From: Tardiphaga sp. P9-11
GTDB lineage: Bacteria; Pseudomonadota; Alphaproteobacteria; Rhizobiales; Xanthobacteraceae
Direction of reading: 5' to 3'
DNA length: 64,000 nt
Assembly (NCBI RefSeq): GCF_008329525.1
Contig: NZ_NPKQ01000004.1
Location: 1 to 64,000 of the forward strand
In this document: positions 48,673 to 57,413 of the stretch, piece after piece
Position numbering within the stretch: position 1 is the first letter of the stretch
How the letters are laid out: each line of letters opens with the position of its first letter
Program-made: the position numbers and the translations under genes
Notes under the pieces: generated by a model
Told to the model about the DNA's origin: nothing
What the model saw: only the letters and a program-made list of their open reading frames with translations
The model's database searches: none

Positions 48673-50118
48673 TTAGAAGGCCACTTGGGTGCGCATCGCG
48701 AAGACATCGTAATCGGCGCCGGTGTTCACCGTGCTGCCGGGGGCGAACTTGTCGACGGTGCCGTGGATCCAGTTGAACATGAAGCGCATGTTCTGGTTCA
48801 CGTACCAGTTCACGCCGACCGTAGTGTTCTTCAGCTCGCCGCCACGGACGTTGAGGTCGTTCAGCGAGGCGTAGCTGTAGCGCACGGCGAGTTCCCAGGC
48901 ACCGAGATCTCCGGTCGTGAAGTTAACCGGGCGAGCCGGGTTGATGCCGCCGAATGCGCCGGCTGACGTGCTGTACTTGTGCTGTTCGCCGGTGATGACG
49001 TAGCTGGCCTGGCCATAGCCGCCATTGAAGCTCAGATCGCCGAGTCCGTTGCTGCGCTGGATGCTGTAGTCGAAATATTCGCCCGAAGCCATGAAGCTGC
49101 CGTACTTTACAGCGGCTTCACCGCTCAACACGCGGGCGCTGTCGACAGAGTTCATGGTGCCAGTGTTCAGCAGCGAACTGGTCGCCGGATCGACACGAAC
49201 TTCAATGCGATCGCTCATGCCCAACGTATTGTTGGTCGTGCCGCCGGTCTGGGCGAGATACAAGGCGTCGAAGCCGACGAGTACGGTTGCGATCTCATTG
49301 TTGATCGGCAGGCCGACTGCGCGGAAGGTTGCGCCGAGCGGCTGCGGCTGGCTGTGATTGACGTTCAGGCCCGTGGTCGGACCGGTCACGTAAGCGCCGA
49401 CCCAGTAGTGATCGCCGAATACCTGACCACCGAACGCGGCGCGGTTGTCGCCTGCGGCAAGGTTCGTAGCGAGAACCTGCGAAGCGGCGCGCTCCATGAA
49501 CATGATGTTGTTCGAGCTGGTGGCTTCGTCCAGCGTGTAGGGGACGTCGATGTAACCGCCCTGGATCAACAGGCCCTTGACGCCCTTATAGGCGACATAG
49601 GCGTTGTTGAGGACGACGTCGCCGTCCGTGGTGCCGCCGGCGTCGACGATCACGCCGTATTCCCAATCCTTGTTGAAGGTGCCGATCAGACCGAGGCGGG
49701 CGCGGCGGGCATTGATGCCGTCATTCACGCTCTGTGGGCTGGTTCCGGCCGACTTCGGCGAGAACGAATAGGCGGCAGTGTCGAGGTGCAGACGGCCGGT
49801 GATGGCGATGCAATTCAGACCGTCGTCGGTGCAGAAGGTCGGACGGTTGCCGGGCATCGTCAGGTTCGCGTTGATGAAGGGCACAGCCTTCTTGTGCATG
49901 GCAGCGTTGGCATTCGCGAAGCTCTGCTTGACCGATTCCGTCTGCTTCTGCGTGGTGTTGGCCTGCTTCTGTACGTTATCGAGCTTCTTTTCCAGCGCGC
50001 GGAGCTGCGCTTTCAATACGGCGATCTCATCATTCGATGACTGCGCATGCGCCGGGCCTGCGGCCAGCGCGCCGATCACGCCGAGCGTGCCCAGGATTTT
50101 ATGTGTCGTGAAAGACAT
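48673..50118 (-). CDS. Outer-membrane porin, OprP/OprO-like
   Basis: A 481-residue beta-barrel protein of the outer membrane. ATG 50118 gives a signal peptide (AHA cleavage near residue 25); the longer frame up to 50250 would bury it. After cleavage a coiled coil (about 28-60, KAQLRALEKKLDNVQKQ) probably spans the periplasm or forms a stalk, followed by a barrel of alternating strands ending in Phe (MRTQVAF), the usual C-terminal recognition residue. NWYVNQNMRFMFNW near the C-terminus resembles phosphate-selective porins O/P. No other phosphate gene is nearby, so the solute is unknown. It is transcribed alone on the minus strand. Confidence 0.85.
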   Translation of the reverse strand: MSFTTHKILGTLGVIGALAAGPAHAQSSNDEIAVLKAQLRALEKKLDNVQKQANTTQKQTESVKQSFANANAAMHKKAVPFINANLTMPGNRPTFCTDDGLNCIAITGRLHLDTAAYSFSPKSAGTSPQSVNDGINARRARLGLIGTFNKDWEYGVIVDAGGTTDGDVVLNNAYVAYKGVKGLLIQGGYIDVPYTLDEATSSNNIMFMERAASQVLATNLAAGDNRAAFGGQVFGDHYWVGAYVTGPTTGLNVNHSQPQPLGATFRAVGLPINNEIATVLVGFDALYLAQTGGTTNNTLGMSDRIEVRVDPATSSLLNTGTMNSVDSARVLSGEAAVKYGSFMASGEYFDYSIQRSNGLGDLSFNGGYGQASYVITGEQHKYSTSAGAFGGINPARPVNFTTGDLGAWELAVRYSYASLNDLNVRGGELKNTTVGVNWYVNQNMRFMFNWIHGTVDKFAPGSTVNTGADYDVFAMRTQVAF

Positions 50119-50378
50119 AGAGTACCCCTGTAGGAGACAAAACCCTACACGCCCCGCGAATTGCTCCGCAGGTGAAGACGCGTATGGATCTGTGTTTTGT
50201 GATCTTGTGAGAGAGAACGTCCGAAGACTCTCGCCCGTGGCCGCTCTCATTTTTACAAGCGAGCTACTGTTGAGCTCGCGGGCAACCTAGGCAAGCTTTG
50301 CGACAGTTCTGTAAAACCCGCATCGCATTGTAGTGAACAGGCCCGTACTGTCGTTTTTAGATCACATGCGATTTAGAT

Positions 50379-50402
50379 AATTAGCTATTTAAATTAGCTA
50401 TT
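50379..50402. repeat. Tandem direct repeat AATTAGCTATT
   Basis: Two identical 11-nt units at 50379-50389 and 50392-50402, 13 nt start to start, in an AT-rich patch 260-285 nt upstream of the porin start. They could be a protein-binding site. Confidence 0.6.
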
Positions 50403-50410
50403 ATATAAGA

Positions 50411-50434
50411 AGAGCGCATCCATGGATGCGCTCT
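50411..50434 (-). terminator. Perfect 24-nt palindrome after the quinone-oxidoreductase-like gene
   Basis: AGAGCGCATCCA followed at once by its exact reverse complement. On the minus strand it lies 50 nt after the stop of the gene at 50484-51497 and is followed by TCTTATATAA, so it can act as that gene's terminator. The form is also compatible with a dimeric-protein binding site. Confidence 0.5.
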
Positions 50435-50483
50435 GTTGTCATAGGTGTCTCCAGGCGAGAATTTCGTGGTGACAGTTTCGTGA

Positions 50484-51497
50484 TCACCAGCCTTCGAGTA
50501 CGATCTTGCCGTGCGACTTGCCGGATTCGAGCAGCGCATGCGCGCGTTTGAGATTCGTTGCGTTGATGGTGCCGAAGGTCTTGTCGAGCGTGGTGCGCAA
50601 CACACCCTTGTCGATGAGATCCGCAACGTCGTTGAGGAGGTAATGCTGCGCGATCATGTCGGGCGTCTGGAATGACGATCGCGTGAACATGGATTCCCAG
50701 TGCACCGAGACGGCCTTGCCTTTAAACGCGGATATGTTGAATTCAACGGGGTCGTCGATCAGTCCGAGCTTGCCCTGCGGTGCGATCAGATCAGCGAGTG
50801 GCTTGTAGTGCTGCTCCGTCCCCGTGAGGCTGGCGACGAGTGAGACCGGCGGCAGCTTCAATGCGTCGATCTGCTCCTTCAGCGGCTTGCTGTGATCTAT
50901 CACAGCATGCGCGCCAAGATCTTGGCACCACTTGATCGTCTCCGGCCGTGAGGCCGTCGCTACAACCGTGAGCCCGGTAAGGCGGCGCGCGAGCTGGATC
51001 AGGATGGAACCGACGCCGCCGGCGCCGCCCATGATCAGCAGCGTGCGGGGATCGAGGCTTTTGCCCGGTGCGACGCCAAGCCGATCGAACAGCAATTCCC
51101 AGGCTGTGATCGCGGTCAGCGGCAACGCCGCAGACTGTGCGAAGGAGAGCGAGGAGGGCTTGCGGCCGACAATGCGCTCATCGACCAGATGGAACTCGGC
51201 ATTGGTGCCCTGGCGCTGGATTGAGCCGGCATAGAACACCTCGTCGCCCGGCTTGAACATCGTGACGTCGGGGCCGACAGCATCGACGACACCGGCGGCG
51301 TCAAAACCAAGGATCTTGGTTTCGCCGGCCGGCGGCGCCGCGCGCTTGCGCACCTTGAAATCGACGGGATTGGCCGAGATCGCCTTCACGGCCACGCGGA
51401 TGTCGCGGCCAGTCGGTTGGGGCTTCGGAGCCTCAAAATCGACCAGCGCGTCAACTGCGTCGATCGGGAGGGATTTGCTATAGCCGACTGCCTTCAT
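50484..51497 (-). CDS. Zinc-free quinone-oxidoreductase-like medium-chain reductase
   Basis: NAD(P)H-dependent oxidoreductase of 337 residues (MDR superfamily). ATG 51497 gives the normal start MKAVGYSKSLP; the frame is open to 51563. The N-terminal catalytic domain lacks the zinc-ligand Cys/His set of alcohol dehydrogenases. The cofactor domain has GGAGGVGS (157-164). It resembles zinc-binding-alcohol-dehydrogenase-family proteins often annotated as quinone or enone reductases. The gene is divergent from an HxlR regulator (120 nt apart), a common arrangement in which the regulator senses electrophiles or quinones and represses the reductase. Confidence 0.9.
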   Translation of the reverse strand: MKAVGYSKSLPIDAVDALVDFEAPKPQPTGRDIRVAVKAISANPVDFKVRKRAAPPAGETKILGFDAAGVVDAVGPDVTMFKPGDEVFYAGSIQRQGTNAEFHLVDERIVGRKPSSLSFAQSAALPLTAITAWELLFDRLGVAPGKSLDPRTLLIMGGAGGVGSILIQLARRLTGLTVVATASRPETIKWCQDLGAHAVIDHSKPLKEQIDALKLPPVSLVASLTGTEQHYKPLADLIAPQGKLGLIDDPVEFNISAFKGKAVSVHWESMFTRSSFQTPDMIAQHYLLNDVADLIDKGVLRTTLDKTFGTINATNLKRAHALLESGKSHGKIVLEGW

Positions 51498-51582
51498 TGG
51501 GTGCGCTCCATGCTCTTGGCGGGAATGTCCCGAAGACGTGTCCCGAGGCGACAATAATTGCAAGTACTGTCATTTCAGGGAT

Positions 51583-51604
51583 ATAGTCACCGAATGGATA
51601 CTAT
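51583..51604. promoter_or_regulatory. Candidate HxlR operator
   Basis: An inverted repeat ATAGT-N12-ACTAT (51583-51587 with 51600-51604) lies in the gap between the reductase and HxlR genes, immediately before the HxlR start. The size and AT-rich arms fit operators of this regulator family. Confidence 0.45.
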
Positions 51605-51616
51605 TGGATATTTGCA

Positions 51617-52021
51617 GTGAAGCGGCGTGATTTCGGCAATGGGCCGGGCTGTCCAGTCGAGGTGACGCTCGATCTGATCGATGGCAAATGGAAGGGCGTG
51701 ATCCTGTATCATTTGCAGCAGGGGCGGCTGCGTTTCGGCGAGCTGCGCAGACTGATGCCACGGATCACCCAGCGCATGCTGACCAAGCAGCTACGCGCGC
51801 TCGAAGAGGATGGGCTGGTCGTCCGGACGGTCTATGCCGAGGTCCCGCCGCGGGTTGAATATGCGCTGTCGGAAACCGGGCTCGGATTGCGCCCGGTGAT
51901 CGATGCCCTCAAGGCGTGGGGTGACGCGCACAAGATGCGCCAGAAGTCGGTCGCTGCCGCAGCGCCCCAGCCGCGCAAGAAAGCGGCGGTGGAGAAGGAT
52001 GTGCCGGCGGACGCGAGCTAG
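51617..52021 (+). CDS. HxlR-family winged-helix regulator
   Basis: A 134-residue dimeric DNA-binding protein. It appears to start at GTG 51617; the ribosome site is weak. The HxlR domain covers about residues 12-105, with the early Cys12 (GPGCPVEVTLDLIDGKW) that in YodB- and QorR-type members is the redox or electrophile sensor. The recognition region is ITQRMLTKQLRALEEDGLV. The last 25 residues form an Ala/Lys-rich tail. It probably controls the divergent reductase. Confidence 0.9.
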   Translation: MKRRDFGNGPGCPVEVTLDLIDGKWKGVILYHLQQGRLRFGELRRLMPRITQRMLTKQLRALEEDGLVVRTVYAEVPPRVEYALSETGLGLRPVIDALKAWGDAHKMRQKSVAAAAPQPRKKAAVEKDVPADAS

Positions 52022-52086
52022 TTCCTGCCCTTCTATTGCCCCGCTCAGCAGCCTATATTCGCCGCGATTTCCTCAAAGAGGCCCCG

Positions 52087-53499
52087 ATGATCCCATTTTT
52101 CCGCAATGCTGCGACCGCTTCCGCTCTGTGCGCCATTGTCCTGTCGTCCGCATTCGCGCCGGCTCTTGCACAGGATCGCCGGGTCCCGACTTCGCCCACT
52201 GAAATGAAGCTGTCCTACGCGCCGATCGTGCAGCGGGTGCAGCCGGCCGTGGTGAACGTCTATGCGGCCAAGACGGTGCAGAACCGCAATCCGCTGCTGG
52301 ACGATCCGGTGTTCCGTCGCTTCTTCGGCGGCCAGGGTATGCAGCCGGAACAGATGCAGCGTTCGCTCGGTTCGGGTGTGATGGTCGACGCATCGGGCCT
52401 CGTCGTCACGAACAACCACGTCATCGAAGGGGCCGATCAGGTCAAGATCTCGCTGGCGGACAAGCGCGAATTTGAAGCCGAGATCGTGCTGAAGGATAGC
52501 CGCACGGATTTGGCCGTGCTGCGCATCAAGGACAGCAAGGAGAAATTCCCGACGCTGGATTTCTCCAACTCCGATGACCTGCTGGTCGGCGATGTCGTGC
52601 TCGCGATCGGCAATCCGTTCGGCGTTGGCCAGACCGTGACCCACGGTATCATCTCGGCGCTGGCACGCACGCAGGTCGGCATCACCGACTATCAGTTCTT
52701 CATCCAGACTGACGCTGCAATCAATCCCGGCAATTCTGGCGGCGCGCTGGTCGATATGACCGGCAAGCTGGTTGGTGTGAATACTGCGATCTTCTCGCGC
52801 TCCGGCGGTTCGCAGGGTATCGGCTTTGCGATCCCGGCGAATATGGTGCGCGTCGTCGTTGCCTCCGCCAAGAGCGGTGGCAAGGCCGTGAAGCGCCCGT
52901 GGCTCGGCGCGCGGCTGCAGAACATCACGCCCGAGATTGCCGAAACGCTCGGCTTGAAGACGCCTTCGGGTGCGTTGGTCGTCAACGTCACCGCGAACAG
53001 CCCGGCTGCGAAGGCCGGTCTCAAGGTCTCCGATCTCGTAACCGCCATCGATGGCCAGGCCATCGAGGATCCGAATGCATTCGAATATCGCTTCGCGACG
53101 CGGCCGCTCGGCGGCACCGCGCAGCTGGATGCACAACGCAGTGGCAAGCCGGTGAAGCTGACCGTTGCGCTCGAAGCTGCACCCGACACCGGCCGCGATG
53201 AGATCACGCTGACGGCGCGTTCGCCATTCCAGGGTGCCAAGGTCGCCAATATCTCGCCGGCCGTTGCCGACGAGTTGCGGCTGGATTCCAGCACGGAAGG
53301 TGTTGTCATCACCGAGCTGACGGACACCGCCACGGCGGCTGGCGTCGGCTTCCAGAAGGGTGACCTGATCGTCGCGGTCAACGGTACCAAGATCGGCAAG
53401 ACCAGCGATCTCGACAAGGTGACGCGCGAAGGCGCGCGGCTGTGGCGCATCGTGGTGGTGCGCGGCGGTCAGCAGATCAACGTCACACTCGGCGGATGA
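52087..53499 (+). CDS. Periplasmic Do-type (DegP/HtrA) serine protease
   Basis: A 470-residue S1C protease with two PDZ domains, acting in periplasmic protein quality control. ATG 52087 gives a clean signal peptide (ALA cleavage at about 28). The catalytic triad is His111 (TNNHVIEG), Asp141 (SRTDLAVL) and Ser217 (NPGNSGGAL). PDZ1 covers about 275-370 and PDZ2 about 380-470. The LA-loop region is short, as in DegQ-like enzymes. It overlaps the next gene by ATGA and heads a co-directional series with rarA, a pseudouridine synthase and bluB. Confidence 0.95.
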   Translation: MIPFFRNAATASALCAIVLSSAFAPALAQDRRVPTSPTEMKLSYAPIVQRVQPAVVNVYAAKTVQNRNPLLDDPVFRRFFGGQGMQPEQMQRSLGSGVMVDASGLVVTNNHVIEGADQVKISLADKREFEAEIVLKDSRTDLAVLRIKDSKEKFPTLDFSNSDDLLVGDVVLAIGNPFGVGQTVTHGIISALARTQVGITDYQFFIQTDAAINPGNSGGALVDMTGKLVGVNTAIFSRSGGSQGIGFAIPANMVRVVVASAKSGGKAVKRPWLGARLQNITPEIAETLGLKTPSGALVVNVTANSPAAKAGLKVSDLVTAIDGQAIEDPNAFEYRFATRPLGGTAQLDAQRSGKPVKLTVALEAAPDTGRDEITLTARSPFQGAKVANISPAVADELRLDSSTEGVVITELTDTATAAGVGFQKGDLIVAVNGTKIGKTSDLDKVTREGARLWRIVVVRGGQQINVTLGG

Positions 53500-54827
53500 G
53501 CCCGAAACAACCCACGCCTTCTGCAAATCTGTTTGCCGCAGCCGGGCTGGAGCAGGACGCGCCGCGTCCGCTCCCCGAACGGCTGCGGCCGCGTGTGCTG
53601 TCCGATGTGGTCGGGCAAGATCATATCCTCGGGCCCGATGGCGCGCTGACGCGCATGCTGGAAACACGCACATTGGGCTCGTTGGTCTTCTGGGGACCGC
53701 CCGGCACCGGCAAGACCACCGTGGCGCGTCTGTTGGCCGATGCGACTGAGCTGCAGTTCGAGCAGATCTCTGCGGTGTTCTCCGGCGTCGCCGATCTGAA
53801 GAAAGTGTTCGAAGCCGCGCGCGCGCGCCGCGAGATGGGCAAGGGCACGTTGCTGTTCGTCGACGAGGTGCATCGCTTCAACAAGGCGCAGCAGGATTCG
53901 TTCTTGCCTGTAATGGAAGACGGCACCGTAGTGCTGGTCGGGGCCACCACCGAGAACCCATCCTTCGAACTCAACGCTGCTCTGTTGTCGCGCGCGCGTG
54001 TGCTGGTGTTTCAGTCGCTAGACGCTGCTGCGATTGAGAAACTGTTCGCGCATGCGGAGAAGGTCGAAGGCCGTGCGCTGCCGCTCGATGATGAGGCACG
54101 TGCGGTGCTGGTACGCATGGCCGATGGCGATGGCCGCGCCGCGCTGACGCTGGTCGAGGAAGTCTGGCGCGCCGCGCGGACCAACGAAGTATTCAGCGCC
54201 GCGCAGTTGCAGGACATCCTGCAGCGCCGCGCGCCGATCTACGACAAGTCGGCCGATGGTCATTACAATCTGATCTCTGCATTGCATAAATCGGTGCGCG
54301 GCAGCGATCCCGACGCGGCGCTGTATTATCTGTGCCGCATGCTCGATGCCGGCGAGGATCCGCTGTTCCTGGCGCGCCGCGTGGTGCGGATGGCAGTGGA
54401 GGATATTGGTCTCGCCGATCCGCAGGCGCTGGTGATCTGCAACGCAGCCAAGGATGCCTATGATTTTCTCGGCCACCCCGAAGGCGAACTCGCCATCGCG
54501 CAGGCGGTGATCTACATAGCTACCGCGCCGAAATCGAACGCCGCCTATATGGCCTACAAGGCCGCGATGCGGACGGCGAAGGAGGGCGGCTCGCTGCTGC
54601 CGCCAAAACACATCCTGAACTCGCCAACCAAGCTGATGAAGTCCGAGGGCTATGGCGACGGGTACCAATATGACCACGACACGCCAGAAGGTTTCTCCGG
54701 GCAAGACTATTTCCCGGAAGCCTTGGGGCGGCAGACCTTCTATGATCCGCCGGAACGCGGGTTCGAACGCGAGATTCGCAAGCGGCTGGATTACTGGACC
54801 AGACTGAGGAACGAGAGACAATCATGA
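53496..54827 (+). CDS. rarA: Replication-associated recombination ATPase RarA (MgsA)
   Basis: AAA+ ATPase of the clamp-loader group that acts at stalled forks. ATG 53496 overlaps the protease stop and gives 443 residues. Walker A GPPGTGKT (67-74), Walker B LLFVDEVH (119-126), the sensor-1 motif VLVGATTENPSFE and the C-terminal tetramerisation domain (MYHLISALHKS-type, here YNLISALHKSVRGSDPDAAL) are clear. Its stop overlaps the next start (ATGA). Confidence 0.97.
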   Translation: MSPKQPTPSANLFAAAGLEQDAPRPLPERLRPRVLSDVVGQDHILGPDGALTRMLETRTLGSLVFWGPPGTGKTTVARLLADATELQFEQISAVFSGVADLKKVFEAARARREMGKGTLLFVDEVHRFNKAQQDSFLPVMEDGTVVLVGATTENPSFELNAALLSRARVLVFQSLDAAAIEKLFAHAEKVEGRALPLDDEARAVLVRMADGDGRAALTLVEEVWRAARTNEVFSAAQLQDILQRRAPIYDKSADGHYNLISALHKSVRGSDPDAALYYLCRMLDAGEDPLFLARRVVRMAVEDIGLADPQALVICNAAKDAYDFLGHPEGELAIAQAVIYIATAPKSNAAYMAYKAAMRTAKEGGSLLPPKHILNSPTKLMKSEGYGDGYQYDHDTPEGFSGQDYFPEALGRQTFYDPPERGFEREIRKRLDYWTRLRNERQS

Positions 54828-56299
54828 GCCGTCGCGACAAGAAGCCTCTCGCCAAACGTGGTCCCGGTGGTGAGCGCAGCAAGGCGCCGCGTGGCAAGGG
54901 CGGCCCATCCAAAAGCGCGCCCGCGAAGGGGGCTGCCCCCAAGGCCGCGGCGTCCAAGGGTGCCCGGCCGTCGTTCGGCAAGGCCGGCCGGGTGAGCAGC
55001 GATCGTCCGATGAGCGCGCGTCCGCCGCGCGCACGCGGCAGTGAGCATTCGGAGTGGTCCGAACGGCCGGAGCGGATCGAGCGATCCGAACGCCCTCAGC
55101 GTGCGGAACGAGCCGAGCGCTTCGATGCGCCGCAACGGTCCGAGCGATCGGGCAGCAAGCGTCCACCAAGCGCGCGTCCGTCCGGTTCGCGTCCGGGCGG
55201 CAAGCCCGCGCCACGTTACGGCAATGCGCCGCTGCGCGAACCGCGGCCGCCTGTGGCCTATCTCGATGAAGAGCCGGCAAAGCCGGAAGTGGCGCCGGCG
55301 CCGCTGCCTACCGCCGTGCAGAACGTCATCGTCACGCCTGACGAGAACGGCATGCGCGTCGATCGCTTTCTCGAAGCGCATTTCCCCGGCCTGTCATTCT
55401 CCCATATCCAGCGCATCGTCCGCAAAGGCGAGCTGCGCGTGAACGGCAAGCGCGCCGACAGCAAGGATCGGCTCGAAGAGGGACAGACCGTCCGTATTCC
55501 GCCGTTGAAGCTCGATGCGCCGAAAGTCGTCGGCGAACTCTCGGAGGCCGCCAACAAGACTCTGCAGGCGCTCAAGGAGATGACGATCTACGAGGACGAC
55601 GACGTCATGGTGCTGAACAAGCCCGCCGGTCTTGCCGTGCAGGGCGGCTCGGGCATGACGCGACATGTCGACATGATGCTGGAGGTGATGCGCGACGCCA
55701 AGGGACAGAAGCCGCGCCTGGTGCACCGTCTCGACCGGGAAACGTCGGGCTGCCTGCTGATCGCCAAGACACGTTTTGCTGCGACCAAGCTCACTGGTGC
55801 ATTTCGTGAACGCTCCGCGCGGAAAATCTACTGGGCGCTGGTTGCCGGCGTGCCGAAGCCGAAGCAGGGCCGTATCTCGACCTATCTCGCCAAGGAAGAG
55901 AACGAGGAAGACACCATCATGCGCGTCGCCAAGCATGGTGACGAAGGCGCGAGCCACGCGGTGACGTATTACGCTGTCGTGGAAACCTCGGCACAGAAGC
56001 TCGCCTGGGTGTCGCTCAAGCCGGTGACCGGGCGTACACATCAGTTGCGCGCGCATATGGCGCATATCGGCCACGCCATCGTCGGCGATCCCAAATATTT
56101 CAACATCGAGAACTGGCAGTTGCCGGGCGGCATTCAGAAGCGTTTGCATCTGCTGGCGCGCCGCATCGTGATCCCGCATCCGCGTGGCGGCGTGATCGAC
56201 GCGACGGCGCCGCTGCCGCCGCATATGCTGCAGTCGTGGAATCTGCTCGGTCTTGAACACGACCGGTTCGATCCGATCGAGAACGCGCCGGAAGAGTAG
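54824..56299 (+). CDS. RluA-family pseudouridine synthase with a long basic N-terminal extension
   Basis: Converts specific uridines of (probably 23S) rRNA into pseudouridine. The 491 residues divide into about 165 residues of low-complexity Arg/Ser/Pro/Lys-rich sequence, with ERxER and RSER repeats around 75-110, then an S4 RNA-binding domain (about 170-235), then the catalytic domain with HRLDRETSG (Asp304 catalytic) and PVTGRTHQLRAHMAH. It is closest to RluC or RluD. The extension is unlike E. coli RluC (319 residues) and is expected to be disordered and RNA-binding. The start overlaps rarA by ATGA. Confidence 0.93.
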   Translation: MSRRDKKPLAKRGPGGERSKAPRGKGGPSKSAPAKGAAPKAAASKGARPSFGKAGRVSSDRPMSARPPRARGSEHSEWSERPERIERSERPQRAERAERFDAPQRSERSGSKRPPSARPSGSRPGGKPAPRYGNAPLREPRPPVAYLDEEPAKPEVAPAPLPTAVQNVIVTPDENGMRVDRFLEAHFPGLSFSHIQRIVRKGELRVNGKRADSKDRLEEGQTVRIPPLKLDAPKVVGELSEAANKTLQALKEMTIYEDDDVMVLNKPAGLAVQGGSGMTRHVDMMLEVMRDAKGQKPRLVHRLDRETSGCLLIAKTRFAATKLTGAFRERSARKIYWALVAGVPKPKQGRISTYLAKEENEEDTIMRVAKHGDEGASHAVTYYAVVETSAQKLAWVSLKPVTGRTHQLRAHMAHIGHAIVGDPKYFNIENWQLPGGIQKRLHLLARRIVIPHPRGGVIDATAPLPPHMLQSWNLLGLEHDRFDPIENAPEE

Positions 56300-56303
56300 G
56301 GCG

Positions 56304-56984
56304 TTGTCGGGCTCCGACAACATCCCGTGCGCGACGCCGGCAACAACCGAGGCGCCGGAGTTCGACGCCCCGTTTCGCGCGCGTCTGCATGATCTGTTCG
56401 TGTGGCGTCGCGATATCAGGCGCTTCAAGTCCGATCCACTGCCTGCGGGCTTTCTCGATCGCCTGCTCGATACTGCGTGCCTCGCGCCTTCGGTGGGCCT
56501 GAGCCAGCCATGGCGCTTTGTCATCGTTGACGACGCGTCACGCCGTCAGGCGGTGCTGGAGAATTTCAGCGCCTGCAATGCCGAGGCATTGAGCGCATAT
56601 ACCGGCGAACTCGCGCAGAGCTATGCGACGCTCAAGCTCGCCGGCCTGCGCGAAGCGCCATGCCACCTCGCTGTATTTGCAGACCACGCGACGGATGTCG
56701 GCCACGGCCTCGGCCGCCGCACCATGCCGGAGATGGCGGACTATTCGGTGGTGACGGCGATTGCGACCATGTGGCTTGCCGCGCGCGCCGAAGGCATCGG
56801 CATGGGCTGGGTCTCGATCCTCGATCCTGCTGCGATCGCCGCGACACTCGATATACCTCGCGACTGGCGGTTGATCGGCTATTTCTGCATCGGTTATCCG
56901 GAGATCGACGATGATCGACCGGAACTCGAGCGCGCCGGATGGGAACGCCGTCATTCGGCAGCGGATCACATTGTCCGGCGCTGA
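56304..56984 (+). CDS. bluB: 5,6-dimethylbenzimidazole synthase BluB
   Basis: Flavin-destructase that uses O2 to turn FMNH2 into the lower ligand of vitamin B12. The nitroreductase-fold protein is clear from RRDIRRFKSDPLP, APSVGLSQPWRF and GLGRRTMPEMADYSVVTAIATMWLAAR. The start is uncertain: I take TTG 56304 just after the pseudouridine-synthase stop (226 residues); an ATG at 56253 lies inside the previous gene. No other cobalamin genes are in the window, so its placement after rRNA-modification genes is not informative about its pathway. Confidence 0.9.
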   Translation: MSGSDNIPCATPATTEAPEFDAPFRARLHDLFVWRRDIRRFKSDPLPAGFLDRLLDTACLAPSVGLSQPWRFVIVDDASRRQAVLENFSACNAEALSAYTGELAQSYATLKLAGLREAPCHLAVFADHATDVGHGLGRRTMPEMADYSVVTAIATMWLAARAEGIGMGWVSILDPAAIAATLDIPRDWRLIGYFCIGYPEIDDDRPELERAGWERRHSAADHIVRR

Positions 56985-57013
56985 CACTTGATGTGCTTGA
57001 TAATCGTGACAAC

Positions 57014-57337
57014 ATGAGACCAATGAGACATCGCTCCATCCCATTCGCTGTGTTGGTCACCGTTGCGGCGGCACTCTCAGCCGCGCCTGCGGTCGCGCAG
57101 GTTATCGGAGTGCCCGGCAATCCGGCGCTGATCACGCCACTGCCGCCCGCACCGCCACCGCCACGGATAGAAGTACCTGTCGTGCCTCAGCTCGGCGATC
57201 TGCCGCGGCAGCAGAATGTGCCACAGGCGCGTGGCTCCTTCAGCGATCGTATCACCAACTGCCTTCAGGATGGCGCCGCTGCGGGTCTTGGCCCGAATGA
57301 TCGCGCGGCCTATTCGCGTGCCTGTGCCAATCGCTGA
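57014..57337 (+). CDS. Small secreted Pro-rich protein of unknown function
   Basis: A 107-residue protein with a signal peptide (hydrophobic core about 10-24, VAQ cleavage near 28). ATG 57014 is preferred; ATG 57023 is possible. The mature part begins with a Pro-rich segment (LPPAPPPPRIEVP) and ends with a small globular-looking stretch that has two Cys (NCLQDGAAAGLGPNDRAAYSRACANR), which could form a disulphide. I do not recognise a named family. Confidence 0.6.
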   Translation: MRPMRHRSIPFAVLVTVAAALSAAPAVAQVIGVPGNPALITPLPPAPPPPRIEVPVVPQLGDLPRQQNVPQARGSFSDRITNCLQDGAAAGLGPNDRAAYSRACANR

Positions 57338-57413
57338 CACGAGCGATTTGGTCTCGCGTGGCGCCCGTCTGTCGCGTAAATTGACGATTGGCGAACAGGA
57401 ATTGAGACCATCG

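Larger units (their letters stand above)
50119..50483. other. Porin upstream region, AT-rich with direct repeats
   Basis: About 365 nt without a gene. The part from 50340 to 50410 is very AT-rich compared with the rest of the window. It contains two copies of AATTAGCTATT (50379-50389 and 50392-50402), and the palindrome at 50411-50434 follows. It should contain the minus-strand promoter of the porin gene, but I could not settle on one. Confidence 0.5.

Noticed and set aside
50280..50360. Possible Pho box for the OprP-like porin
   Set aside because: CTGTCG occurs once on each strand about 50 nt apart, but no two direct CTGTCAT-like units with 11-nt spacing are present.
56253..56303. bluB start at ATG 56253
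   Set aside because: It would overlap the end of the pseudouridine synthase gene by 47 nt and adds an Arg-rich segment not typical of BluB; TTG 56304 is preferred, though without strong proof.
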